Below are positions 25,478 to 36,284 of a stretch of 64,000 nt of DNA, in pieces (position 1 is the first letter of the stretch; every line of letters starts with the position of its first letter). Made by a program: the position numbers and the translations under genes. Source of the DNA: Rhynchospora pubera. Taxonomy: Eukaryota > Streptophyta > Magnoliopsida > Poales > Cyperaceae. The stretch covers positions 292,133,074-292,197,073 of the forward strand of contig CM051460.1 of assembly GCA_028095005.1 (NCBI GenBank), in the 5' to 3' direction. The notes beneath the pieces are model-generated. The model was not told where the DNA came from, made no database searches, and saw only the letters and a program-made list of their open reading frames with translations.

Positions 25478-25895
25478 CTATGCCTCGTTGCCACCGATCA
25501 GCCACCAGTCGTCGCCGTCGTTTTTGCTGTCAAGCCACTGCCAATCGTCACCCGTCTCGACAATGTCGGCCAACTCGAGAAAGAGAGAGTAAAAGAGTGA
25601 GTGGCAGCGAGGGGAAGAGAGGTATGAGCGAGAGGGAGAGGAATTGAGGTCGGGCCATGGTCTGAGAGGAGGGCGAAGGGTCTGAGTTGGGGTTTCGAGC
25701 CAGAGAGGAGAGGTGAGACACACGGGGAGGTGGAGGAGAGGGGTGATCGGAGGTGGGGTCTGTTGTGGGGTCGAAAGAGGGTGAAGGATGGAGAGGTTGG
25801 GTCTGTGCTGCCGAGAGAGAAGGGATGAGGGAGACAATCGGCTGGGGAAGAGAGGGAGGGAGAGGGGTTCTAGGTTCTGTGCAGTTGGTGCGCAC
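25478..25895 (-). other. Purine/pyrimidine-skewed gene-leader-like block in Helitron 3
   Basis: Strongly G/A-rich on the plus strand, so C/T-rich on the Helitron strand. Two overlapping minus frames of about 115 codons are rich in Pro, Ser and Leu and end near repeated Trp/Asp codons. The composition differs sharply from the AT-rich surroundings and resembles the leader and first exon of a plant gene. No domain was recognised. Confidence 0.35.
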
Positions 25896-25967
25896 GGGAG
25901 AAAGAAGAAAAGGGGAAGAGAGAGGGATAAAGCGGAAGAGAGTTAATGAAACGCAATTAAAAATTAT

Positions 25968-26209
25968 CGGACGCGAGAATCGAACATTCGCTCTATGCTA
26001 ATAAAACCAACGCAATCTCGCTAGTAGCGAAAGTTAACAGCTATATACCAAAGGTTTAAACTTTTTATTTCGTAATTAAATCCAAACCACTGATTTAATC
26101 AAATCACAAAAATAAACGGTCCATATTGCATTGGGTAAACAATTGTTTCCTCCTTTGGGTTCAAATTTTGGATAGACCTTTGGACTGGTGCTTTTATAAG
26201 TAGTAAAGA
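25968..26209 (-). other. Helitron 3 5'-proximal region with tRNA-like segment
   Basis: Positionally equivalent to the segments in Helitrons 1 and 2. The minus strand contains the B-box-like core TGTTCGATTCTCG next to the conserved block that starts 'gttaactttcgct'. The A-box-like part is more decayed than in Helitron 2. Confidence 0.45.
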
Positions 26210-27128
26210 TTATCAAGCAAATACACTCGGTTATTAAATTTGTATTTTATTTCAAAACTGAAATGGTAATTTTGTTCCGATAGAAAAATACTTGCACAGA
26301 TTTAATCATTTATTTCTTAGTAATTCTATGCCAACAATTAATCTGTGTGAAAATATTCATTAGTGTTATATTTGAATATAATGATAAATCTGTATACTGT
26401 TAGACTTAATTTTTTGTCAATATGAAATGTCAACTGAACTTAGGTTTTGCATATCAATGTATTAAATTAATAATTAATTAATCGTATTTAAAAGTGGTAA
26501 ATCACGCTATACTTAAAAAGTTGAAAATCATACTGTACTTAAAAAATAATCACCTTCTCGACTATCTCGTTGATTTAATTTTGGATAGATAAGAAATTCA
26601 TTCATTATAATTATTTTTTTAAATCTCGAACACATTTCTGAGCCGGAGAATGTATTATTGATGATTATTCAAGTTATTGATGTAAATTATAAAGAAACTC
26701 TATGGAAAAATAATTATTATCTTAATTTCTTCATTTCCATTTTCAGAACAATCTTCTTAATTCACATAAAAAATTTATTAGTTCAATTTTCATAAGTTTA
26801 CAGAATTATATGTACATAATATAGGTGAATAAAATTGGTGGACAAATAAATTACAACTATATTCAATTTCATTTATTAAGTGTATATCAATACAATCCCC
26901 ATTTAAGTCCCCTCCCCATTTCATATTAATTTCAAATTGTTCCGTCTATGCTCTTATCTTTCTTTTAACCTAGCCTCTAACTCCATCGCCTCCTATTTCT
27001 TGCCCTAAGTTCTTGCACCGTCATCAATCCCTCACGCGGGGTTCCGAATCATCAATCCCTCAGATCTTCTCAAACCCAATGCCTATTCCAGATCTGACCC
27101 ATATCGATCTAGTTCGATTCCATCGTTG

Positions 27129-27348
27129 ATGACCACTCGAGAGGCGCATTCCTCGTATAGAGATCGCATCAACGAGTTCCGATCGGTCGTGAGAGCGCCA
27201 GGAAGCTGTTGAATTTCAGTGCGTGTAGTAGCGGTGGTAAGGTTGTCGTCGGATATAAGGTTGATTCAGTTCGAGTTCAACAGACGAGCTTCTAAGATCG
27301 ATCTAGGGATTCATCAGACCTTTGAGAAACTAGCCCGGCTCGCCAAAT
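27129..27348 (+). pseudogene. Syntaxin SYP3/Sed5-like first exon, broken
   Basis: From the ATG at 27129 the frame reads SSYRDRINEFRSVV and then hits a TGA after about 27 codons. In the same frame further on it reads EFNRRASKIDLGIHQTFEKL then ARLAK, followed by a GT donor at 27349. Both blocks match the start of Golgi Qa-SNAREs of the SYP31/SYP32 group: the RDRT.EF motif, then SEFN.RAS.IGL.I.QTSQKL..LAKLAK. The part between them is out of frame or diverged. The SNARE helix and membrane anchor are absent nearby, so no functional protein is possible. Its place between CACTA ends suggests capture by the transposon. Confidence 0.65.
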
Positions 27349-28366
27349 GTGAGTAGTGTTTTATTCACTTGTTTTCAGTTGTGTTTGTGTACTACATGAT
27401 TCCAGGTGTCAATTGAGAAATTTCAAGCTCTTGTATAATAGCTAGGTAGTGTTTTTATTATTGGGTTGAAGTAGATGTACATTTAATTTTCAAGATTATT
27501 GATGTGGAATTTAAGTGAAGTATTAGTTCTTCTTGATTTGTAGTTAAGCTTTTTCCTTTTGAATATGTCACTAGATGGAACTTCGGCCTTGTAAATTGTA
27601 TAATTTGTATTGGCAAGTCTGACGATACAATTTATTCAACATATTTACACTAAGTTTAAAAATGCAATTTTGTTAGTTCTTTAATACATTTTGATTCCAT
27701 TTTAGCATAAGAAAAGAAACTAATATCATATAATTAATGCGAAGGGAAAGTAAGAACTGAATTTGCTTTTGTTGTCATATAATTCCCATTGCAGTTATGC
27801 CTCGCTATCAAATTATCCACTGCTCAAAGTGCCCATTAATTCTATCAGCATTTTTGATATGTTATCTTTTATCTTTTTATTGGTGACAATAATTTTTCAT
27901 TCTTAGGAGCAATTGTACAGACATAGATTTATTGTTTGTGCAGAGAGGTCCTGACCACACTATACGTGCAATACAATACATTTTTCCTCTTTTCACAGCT
28001 AGGCACACTCTATATACCATCTAGTTTACTGAATGATTATAACTTGTTTAGCTAAAATTGCAGATAGAAGAAGGGTGTAGCCTTGGCTCTGCTGACGAGA
28101 TAGCAGCGGTGGTACACTGGTACATCATATCTTCCCTTCGTACCGCGATTCCTAACCAAACCAAATCAATGCTTCTCTACCTAGAGACGACCCTTCTTAT
28201 CAATTAATGACATCAGTTAATGACATGTTTAGTTTATGGATTTCATTTCCCCCTGACTGTTTCAACCCATTAAATATTCTCTATTATCTTAATTTAAATT
28301 TTTCATGGGTTGTAGCATGAGGAAATTTCAAGAAACCTATGTCCGTGACCAGCTTCTCCCTAAATG

Positions 28367-28876
28367 AACCGTGCTGACGTTGACGAGTTCATCACCTCTG
28401 ATCCGGTCTATGGACCTCAGGTTTCGCCTGATTTTCTTTCTATTTTGATTGGAAATCTATGTCGTAAATGTCAAAATTGATTTAGTTCTAATTTCTAGGA
28501 TCTTTTTTTAATGCTTAATTTTAAATTGTATCTATTGGTTATTTAAAACCGAGCTGTCTTGGTTAGTTAGTGTTGATTAATTAGAAAAAAAGTTTGTTTT
28601 CTAAGCTTAATCTAAACTCATTTCACATAATTTTTTAGGTCAATTGAATGACAAAGAGCTGACCCTTTGCTCCTGTTATCTTGTGTCAAAGACAAACTAA
28701 TTTAATTTATTCAGTAGTATAAACTATATTTAATTTAACTTTATTTGTGTTTATGGAATTATGAACTGGAGAATCTGAGGGTTTATGTAATTTTTCAGTG
28801 GAAGGCTTTGAGGGAATTCTGAAAATTTGCACTTGGTGGGGCTGTGATCGGTGCAGGACACTGGGAGGCATTGCAT
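28367..28876 (+). pseudogene. Two exon-like pieces of an unidentified small protein
   Basis: The first piece (28367-28420) reads NRADVDEFITSDPVYGPQ and ends CAG|GTTTCG. The second (28799-28876) follows an intron end 'aatttttcag' and reads WKALREF, a stop, then KFALGGAVIGAGHWEALHL. Together they look like consecutive exons of one small, perhaps membrane, protein; the Gly/Ala-rich segment could be a helix. The stop and missing flanks make it a pseudogene. I cannot name the family. Confidence 0.35.
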
Positions 28877-30572
28877 TTAAATCCTACAAACACCTTATAG
28901 TATATAACATTGTTGCTTTCCTTAATTTTCAATTGATTTGTAATTGTAAAACTTGTTTTCTTTGATTGTAGCTTGTTAATAAAAATGAAGGTTGGAATCT
29001 GATCATAATATATATGCAAATAGAAACCTTCATTTTTAAAAAAAAATGAAACTAAATTGTTGATCTTCTAGTCCTAGAATGATTGTCCATTTGCATGATT
29101 AAATTAATAATAAATTATTAGAATTGTGTATTTGCATGTCTATTTCTTTAGACGTGTTAACCTAATTTGGTATTGTGTATTTACAAAAAACAAGTGCAGT
29201 ATGACTGAGGTGGTACAGTTTGGTATTGTGTCAAATGTGTTGAGTATTTTTTAGCCTTTTACTTTTATTCCATAGAGGTCGACAATGGAGTGGTCTAACA
29301 GGGAGAGGCTGCATATATGAACTGTAGCATGAGGCAATTTCAACACGTTCAATTGAGGTAATGTTTTTTATTTTCATGATTCTCTGTGTTGTCTTGTAAT
29401 TATTAATGACTCATATGTGCTTTTAAATTAGTTGTGATTCCAATTAATGCAATTACTGTAATTTTGAAAAAGGTAGAAGAGTGGGTTTCATCTTCAATTG
29501 CCGTAGCTTTTTAAGGTATGATTCTTATTTAATCGGCTAGTACCGAAGTTACTGTGCTTCTAGACTTTTTGGTAGATATAAGTACGCCAAATCTGAATTT
29601 GGGTGTTCATGTTCCTCAATGTCTTTTTCAGATTGTGTAGCTTGATTGTCTATTTGCATGATTAAATTAATAGTAAATGATTAGAAAATAACATGGATAA
29701 ATATCTAGATGCAGCTTGTATAGTTTCTTTAAGTAGCAACATAACCATTTATCAGTAAAACTGAAGCCCTTTTATCTTTGAGTTCTGAATTCTAGTTGCA
29801 TGTAATTGCACATGCCTATCGTTAGTAAATTGGCTTCAGTGCTGCTCGATTTCAATTTATCTTAATTCTGAGTTGATATATTATTCTTTTTCTCACAGAA
29901 ATTGAAATCTAGTTGACTTACTTTTGTTGTAAATGCTTGTATGTTTTGTCTAGTGGAATGTTAATGTAGCTGTTAAGTTTTAATATTTACTGTGAACAAA
30001 TAGGTTCTCCCAGTAAATGCGGTACATAGCAATTGCCAATATAGAGTAGGTTTTGTTAGTGATTGCTAACTCAATCTTGATATTTAGTCAGATTTTTGCA
30101 AGACTTAGCCAATCCATACCAACCAACATTATCATGAGGATGGTTTTCAGAATTTAAGTTGAAAGACTTCATCGCGGCATAGTTAGATTGTCATGCTCTT
30201 ATGTATAGAACTCTGATTTGTATCAGAATATTTGTTGGTTATTCATAATTACTGTATTGGATGTTGATTTTCTTTTTTAATGAAATGAAATTTATGAATT
30301 CAATTAGATTTTGTGCTTGATTGTGTGATCTTTTTTTAATACAATGTGAATATATGTATGCTTATGAATTGCAAATAGTGATGGTACCTAATTGGTACCG
30401 GAAGAATTGAATGGTTGTATAAATGAAATTGATATGGATATTAATAATTGCGTTGCTATAATGACGCCTTGGATTCAAATTAATAGCAACGCACACATAC
30501 AAGAATATATTATGGTCCCCACTAAATTCTGGCGGTGGTCCCCGCGATATATTATCAGGGTCGGTAATTAAC

Positions 30573-32338
30573 TGTTAGTAAGTGGTTGGGATGCACAATT
30601 TTTATTTTTTATTACAATTAACAAAGATAAAACAAGCAAACAACCACAAGAAAGGATCTTGCGAGCATGTAACACATCAATTAACCATGAGAAATGAGAT
30701 TATGGATATACCTCTTCTTGAATCGTATCAAGAAGGAAAAAAATCCATGGCGTAGGAGTCGTTGGCGTGCTGCGCCGCTCTTCCTTCTTCTCCAAAGGAT
30801 GACCTCGAGTCCACCAAGAGAATCACCACGATCTCGAAACCGTGCTAGCGATTAGAGATCACGTCTAATCCTTTCTTCCTTTTCTTTCAATTAAACTATT
30901 TTAATGGAAGAAGAGATTTGCTCAACACATGAGCCAAGAGGATGGAAAGAAGAGAGCAACAAGAGAGAATTTCGAAATTATTCTCTCTTGGAAAATTTCA
31001 GCCAGCAAAAAGGAGAGAAAAATCAGCATTGTTCCCAAAGCTGAACCCCCTATATATAGCTCTCAAAAACCTAGTTTCCATAATTAATTCATGGACATAT
31101 TTACTCTTCTATGGCCTACATTGGATAGGCTTTTAATGGGCTACAACAATTGTATTTAGTCCATTAATTAATTATTATAATTGCTCATTTAACCATCCTA
31201 AATTTGGACTTCTAATTAACTATTTAAATGAAGATCCAAATGGCTCAATTAATTAAATTAAGTTGAACAAAATTAATTATTAACTTATTAATAATTATTT
31301 AGGGATTAGATAATGCACTAATTTATTTCTGTATGATCACTTGACTTAATTAATTATAACGGTTCACAACGGTATATAATTAATTTATCAACTTATCATA
31401 TTTTCGCAATACTCACTACTGCGAACAAATAAATAATACATCATGTGGTTACAACTCTATTTGTGTGACCCTTTGAGGATTTATGCTATGTTGGCCATGG
31501 AATTAAATCGCTATTTAATTTCAATAATCATAAGCGGTATCTAGCAACACGTTATGACTCCCAATTCGCATAAATAATGTACTGATACAAATATTCAAAT
31601 CCTGCATAAGAAATAAAAGTATTTCTTTGTCCGATTCTTATGTCACATGATATCATCGTATAATCCAAGATAGGAATGTGTCATTCTTGCAGATTATACG
31701 TTTTCTTGATCTAGAGTTGATTGCACAAGTTGGCCAAACAATCCAACTCCATCAAGGGGCCCAAACAGATACCATCACTCACTAGATATACTAATGAGGG
31801 ACATACGGTTTTCTTGATGAACAACTTTTCCCCGCACAATTCAAGAGAACATAAATTACGTCCGTATAGCAGCCTTTATCAGGAATCAGCGGTAGACGAT
31901 ATTTATAGAACCTATCCTCATGTGGAAAAATTGAACCATCTCAAACTTAGAATCAAACTCATATGAAATAAACAATGACACATAACACAATCCATATGTT
32001 TATTTCATTGGGTCATGTCCCGTTCTATGTTCCAATAACATACACATATGCAATTAAGTGGGTAACTCTTTACCTATGATTTGTAAAACTTAATCATCAC
32101 TTAACTTGCATACTAATCTTATATGATAATTAATGTTCCTTGTTAATTATCAAGATTATGGACAGTTTAGATTTATTATTGTCATTCTAATGAATGATCC
32201 ACAGAGATCCACAATTCAGATCCTCAACCTGAATGATCTGTCAATAATAAATCCTAGAAACAAATGATCAAATATCATCAATAACATAAACTAAGAATTA
32301 AGTCATTCAATATTGACTTCTAGGACACAACTCCAACA
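30573..32338 (-). repeat. Outer element 3' LTR (1766 bp)
   Basis: Runs from 'tgttagtaagtgg' to 'aactccaaca' on the plus strand and is the near-identical partner of 50194-51961. A polypurine tract lies directly next to its inner edge. It is the downstream LTR in the element's own (minus) orientation. Confidence 0.95.
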
Positions 32339-32351
32339 ATCTCCCACTTGG
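32339..32351 (-). promoter_or_regulatory. Outer element polypurine tract
   Basis: On the minus strand the sequence CCAAGTGGGAGAT stands immediately before the 3' LTR start TGTTGGAG, as required for plus-strand DNA priming. Confidence 0.85.
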
Positions 32352-32599
32352 CCTAGAGGCAATCAATAATGACTTCTAGCCAGTGAAGAATTGAGAACAA
32401 TGTCATATATCTGTATATATACATGTCTCGAACCTCGAAAGAAATAATACGCTTAAAGCAAGTTACTCATACGTCCATCACGTATGGATGCACTACTGCA
32501 TCTCGTATACCGCTTAAGGTAGAGGTTATGTTAGAGTGTTCGCTGTGTTCTCGAACCTATCCAATTTTGTTTGACCCTATATATACACACTCCTATATA

Positions 32600-32880
32600 T
32601 ATGTTCTTGATCATCATCATATGAGATCAAGTGATATCGTTATAGATCATACTTGAATCTCCAATATAATATTGGGTTCTTTATGACTAATCTATGGTTT
32701 GAGATGCATAGAACCATATTAGCTTGACTAAGAACTCGATCCAAATAATCTTCTTTCATTGCTCACAAGTTGCTATTTATTTTGCTTTGGTGACGGAAAC
32801 GGTTGTACTATCTTGTCTAGAACACTTTCTAAACTTACAACACCACCTTTAAGCCAAATATGTAGCTCAACTGTGATTGT
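32600..32880 (-). pseudogene. Outer element RNase H remnant
   Basis: On the minus strand, traces of the copia RNase H domain can be read through stops: STTVSVTKAKYSNL corresponds to the LSTTEAEY block, followed by AMKEDYLDRVLSQANMVLC and then VIKNPILYWR, which corresponds to the AKNPV.H.R block before KHID. Stops and substitutions prevent translation. The inner element inserted at 32951, about 70 bases to the right, and so split reverse transcriptase from RNase H. Confidence 0.7.
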
Positions 32881-33194
32881 ATCAATCTTTCGAAAAACTA
32901 GCATCAGTGTAACTACTTACACGAGATTTCTTTCATCTTAAAAGATGAAACTGTTGGTTAAACATTTTCTCTCGATTTGCCGATTTGCAAAACAACACCG
33001 AAACCCTTAAAACTAACATCTCTTCTTAGTGCTTTATAGCTAGATTTATTGAAGAATGGATTAAAGCAAGTGTGGCACTTAGTTTGGAGCTTCAAGAGAT
33101 TGCTTTGGTCTAGTTAGAATCATTAGTTAAGGTTTAATTAAACTCTAAACTAATCTCAATCAATTTGCTGGTAAAATGCTCAGTTTTTCTGTCC

Positions 33195-33910
33195 AGCGTC
33201 ATACAACGCCAGTTGCCGTTACACAACGCAGAGTTAATTCGCTCTTAAATTGCAAAATCTCTGACAAGGTTGGAACAGCGTTACACAACGCTCAGTAGCG
33301 TTGTGCAACGTTAGTTCATTTGCTTTTAAACCTGTTAAATCCATTATTTCCCCTTGTCAGAACGTTGTGCAACGCTAAGTAACGTTACACAACATTTCCA
33401 CTCCTATGTTGTGTAACGCTATTCAGCGTTGTACAACGTAGTCTCAAGCAGGGGACTCTGCATTGCTCAGACATCGATCTGCATCGATGCTGCATGCATG
33501 CTGCCTTGTTCCATGCATCATAGCGTTGTGTGACGCTCTAAACTTCGCTCAGACATCGCTCAGTCGCTCTGGTCGCATAGAGCAACGCTGAATAGCGTTG
33601 TGCAACGGCTACGTTGTGTGACGCCAGTCAGCGTCGTATGACGTTCTGACAATATTGTTTGAGTTTGTCAGTTCTGCCTTGATTCTTCTCTTGACTTCGT
33701 TGTGCAACGCTACCAAGCGTTACACAACGCTCTGACAAGTTCCAACGGAACTGTCGAGCTTCTGCTTTGGATTTTTGCTGAAGCGTTGTGCAACGCTGTA
33801 TAACGTTACACAACGCTCTGACAACGCACAACGTTATTGTCTGTGACTGTTTGATATTTCAACGGCTATTTCAGCGTTGTACAACGCCATATAGCGTTGT
33901 ATAACGGTAG
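33195..33910 (+). promoter_or_regulatory. Array of paired palindromes upstream of the LTR TATA box
   Basis: About 18 copies of a near-palindrome with consensus GCGTTGTRCAACGC (variants such as cgttacacaacgc, gcgtcgtatgacg). Most are in pairs in which the second CGTT starts exactly 20 bp after the first; at least eight such pairs can be read in this LTR. They fill the U3 region and stop about 45 bp upstream of the TATA box. A perfect member (GCGTTGTACAACGC) begins at 33872. Inferred role: enhancer sites for a symmetric DNA-binding protein. Confidence 0.85.
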
Positions 33911-33949
33911 AGTCTGTTTTGACTGGTCTTTGGAGCTGTTGGCGCCCTC

Positions 33950-33958
33950 TATATATAT
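33950..33958 (+). promoter_or_regulatory. LTR TATA box
   Basis: TATATATAT within 'ggcgccctctatatatatgg', downstream of the palindrome array and about 570 bases before the primer-binding site. The same box is at 44084-44092 in the 3' LTR. Confidence 0.7.
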
Positions 33959-34523
33959 GGGGCCTCTTGGAACTGTTTAGATACTTTTGAAACCTTTGAA
34001 ACTCCTCCCTTTTGAGCTCCAACCAGTTAGACATTACTCTCTCTTGTGTTTGAGCATTATTTTAGCAAAATCATTGAGATTAATGTGTGCAAAACCAATC
34101 CACTAGTGTTAATTGCTAGATTTGTTGAGTGATTTGGTTAGAGCCTCAATCCTTTGAGTGTTTGAGCTTGTTTAATTGAGTTAGGCCAATCCACCTTGAG
34201 AGTGATTGTAACAAGGTGATTTGGTTCGAATTTGTAGTCCCGTTCGTTGTGGAATTGAACGGAGCGCGCCCATTTCGAGGTTGCGGAACTCCCGGAGACG
34301 TACGACTAAGGCTAGCACTTCCTAGCGGGTCGGAACTCCGTAATATATCGCGTGTCACCTCTTTTCTTCTCTCTTTACTTTTATTGCGTTGTGAATTGCT
34401 TGTGCTTTGATTGTTTTTGTTAGACCAAGTTTGAATTGAACCAAATATTGACCATACCGGTTTAGAAATTTGCTTTTGTGCCTATTCACCCCCCTTTAGG
34501 CCTTTAAATTAGGGACAACAAAG

Positions 34524-34535
34524 TGGTATCAGAGC
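34524..34535 (+). promoter_or_regulatory. Primer-binding site for initiator tRNA-Met
   Basis: TGGTATCAGAGC starts three bases after the 5' LTR. It is the standard complement of the 3' end of plant initiator methionine tRNA and primes minus-strand DNA synthesis. Confidence 0.95.
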
Positions 34536-34580
34536 AGGGGTTATCTTTTGACCATCTTGTTAGATAGATAACCTCGATTC

Positions 34581-36284
34581 ATGGCCTCTAGGGTGATAGA
34601 AAAACCGGACAAGTTTGGTTCCACTTGCAAGAACTTCCGTTATTGGAAGAGATGTATGGTTGTATACCTCGACTTGATTGATCTTTGGGAGGTTGTTGAT
34701 AAGCCATATACACCAATAGTTGATAGTGAAGGTAGAGAAACCCATGCCTCTAAGACCATTAGGACCAAGAATGATAATGCCGTGAATGTCTTGTTAAATT
34801 CGGTACATGAGTCCATAGCGGCCATTTTTGGTAGCTCTACTAGTGCACATGAAATGTGGGTTTCTCTCTTGAACCGTTATGAGGGAAATTCTCTAATCAA
34901 AAGCTCTCGACAATTTGAGTTAGAGTCTAGATTGGATAATTTCCGCATACGGGAAGGTGAATGCATCGAGGAGATGTATACTCGGTTTATACAATTGCTC
35001 GATGAATTCACTAACATAGGAGAGACCCTATCTAATAGTCGTGTTATAGGAAGATTGCTTAGGGCTTTGGTGGGAAGACCTCAATTCGACACTCTCATCT
35101 CGACTCTTGAGACACAACAAAGGTCCCACAACAACCTCACACCGGAGATCATCTATACCCATTACCGGTGCGTGGAAGAGAAGCTCAAGCAACTTGGAGA
35201 GTTGAAGTATGAGCCCAAAACCGTGGCATTGGCGGCAAGTGACAACAAGGCATCCCCCTCCAAGAACCGCCACAATGACAACCACCAAGGGAGACACCGC
35301 CACTCAAGTGACAAGGCCAAAGGCATCATCGACCTTGATGAGGACAAGGAAGGAGCCGTTCTCTCAAAGATGTTTCGAGCAATCATGATCTTTGAGGGGA
35401 AGTTCAACAAAGAGAGACTTGAGAATGACGAAAGAGCTCTTTGCTTCGTGTGCCAAAAAGAAGGTCATACCATGTACTCTTGCTTCAAGCTCTTCCCTCA
35501 CTTGAAGAAGGACAAGGAAGATGGTGGCAAGAGAAGGGGTGATGGCCGGTTCAAGTCCAAGAAGGGACACTACAAGAGCAAGAAGAAGGGTGAGAAAGCC
35601 ATGCAAGCAACTTGGGACAACGATTCCGATTCGAGCTCATCCTCTCAATCCGATTCGGAATCCGAGTGCGACTTTGACAACCTTGCTCTTGTGGCTCAAG
35701 TGAATGATGTGGTGATGCCGGTGGATGACGACCTAGATGACTTGGTGAAGGAGGTCTTCAACGAGTTCAACCGAGCAAACATCTATGTGCATCCATTGAG
35801 CAAAGCTAGCCTTGATGAAGCATCATCCTCTACATCGACTTTCACACAAGCTCCAACGACTATCCAAGAGGAACCATCCACAATTGCCATTGAAATGCCT
35901 AAGGTCACAAATGAGGTATTTCTAAACTCATTCTCTAGTAGTGATAGCGATTGCCATAGTGAAAATGACTTGAGCTTGAATGATGATGCAAACTTGCAAT
36001 TTGATAGGTTGAATGATTATCTTGATGAGTCTCTTAAGACTATTGCTAGTCAAAAAGAGCAAATTAGTCTTTTGACGACTAAGGTGAATGATCTTGAATC
36101 TTTGGTGACAAGATATAAGGGTATGATTGAAAGTTTTGAAAAATCAAGTGTTTGTGAAAAGTGTCAAACTCCTTTGAGTGAGACAAATGTTTTGAAAAAT
36201 GAAAGGGTTTCGAGTTCGTCTAGTGCTTCTCATAGCACCAAGATGAATCTTGATAAAATGTTTGTGGGACAAAAAACCCAATGA
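34581..36284 (+). CDS. Gag polyprotein (first part) of the inner Sirevirus
   Basis: 567 codons from an ATG 46 bases after the primer site. Residues about 1-200 form the copia-type Gag core (UBN2-like: WKRCMVVYL near the start, later EMWVSLLNRYEG and the FRIREGECIEEMY region). A CCHC zinc knuckle CFVCQKEGHTMYSC lies near residue 286. The rest is Sirevirus-like: a Lys-rich stretch, a Ser/Asp/Glu-rich acidic part, and near residues 475-520 a coiled-coil-like segment. Gag assembles virus-like particles and packages RNA. The frame ends just after an A-run (36271-36276); the expected continuation lies in another frame, so a one-base insertion probably truncated it. Confidence 0.9.
   Translation: MASRVIEKPDKFGSTCKNFRYWKRCMVVYLDLIDLWEVVDKPYTPIVDSEGRETHASKTIRTKNDNAVNVLLNSVHESIAAIFGSSTSAHEMWVSLLNRYEGNSLIKSSRQFELESRLDNFRIREGECIEEMYTRFIQLLDEFTNIGETLSNSRVIGRLLRALVGRPQFDTLISTLETQQRSHNNLTPEIIYTHYRCVEEKLKQLGELKYEPKTVALAASDNKASPSKNRHNDNHQGRHRHSSDKAKGIIDLDEDKEGAVLSKMFRAIMIFEGKFNKERLENDERALCFVCQKEGHTMYSCFKLFPHLKKDKEDGGKRRGDGRFKSKKGHYKSKKKGEKAMQATWDNDSDSSSSSQSDSESECDFDNLALVAQVNDVVMPVDDDLDDLVKEVFNEFNRANIYVHPLSKASLDEASSSTSTFTQAPTTIQEEPSTIAIEMPKVTNEVFLNSFSSSDSDCHSENDLSLNDDANLQFDRLNDYLDESLKTIASQKEQISLLTTKVNDLESLVTRYKGMIESFEKSSVCEKCQTPLSETNVLKNERVSSSSSASHSTKMNLDKMFVGQKTQ

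Larger units (their letters stand above)
22314..26209 (-). mobile_element. Helitron 3, minus strand
   Basis: It has the same family ends as Helitron 2: CTAG plus a CCCGC...GCGGG-type hairpin at 22314-22342, and the 5' start TCTTTACTACTTATAAAAGC at 26209. Host A (22313) and T (26210) flank it. It is 3.9 kb with no RepHel frame. It carries exon-like fragments on its own strand (24759-24847) and a C/T-rich, gene-leader-like region at 25478-25895. A second, decayed 3'-end motif lies inside at 23923. Confidence 0.8.
26210..30567. other. CACTA-internal DNA with captured gene pieces
   Basis: Mostly AT-rich DNA carrying a syntaxin-like exon (27129-27348) and two exon-like pieces (28367-28420, 28799-28876) described separately. 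From about 30490 to 30567 it becomes the CACTA right-end subterminal region ('ggtccccactaaattctgg' and 'atattatcagggtcgg'). That region is continued on the other side of the retrotransposon by the similar 'gggacccactaaactctga' and 'tattatctgggtcg'. Confidence 0.45.
32952..34520 (+). repeat. Inner element 5' LTR (1569 bp)
   Basis: Starts TGTTGGTTAAAC and ends GGGACAACA, directly before the primer-binding site. It contains the palindrome array (33195-33910) and a TATA box. It is the same length as the 3' LTR at 43086-44654. Confidence 0.97.

Noticed and set aside
25478..25895. Two overlapping 115-119-codon proteins on the minus strand
   Set aside because: Low-complexity Pro/Ser/Leu frames caused by the C/T-rich composition. 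No domain and no partner exon.
23923..26209. A fourth complete Helitron
   Set aside because: The 3' terminal CTAG is lost and there is no separate 5' end, so it is listed only as a decayed end motif.
33195..33910. CRISPR-like or tandem-repeat array
   Set aside because: The units are palindromes in pairs within an LTR, with variable linkers and no uniform spacer length between pairs. This is plant nuclear DNA.
36265..36280. A AAA AAC-like heptamer as a programmed -1 frameshift site
   Set aside because: The next part lies in the +1, not the -1 frame, and the heptamer is out of register with the gag codons. A one-base gain in the A-run explains the break better.
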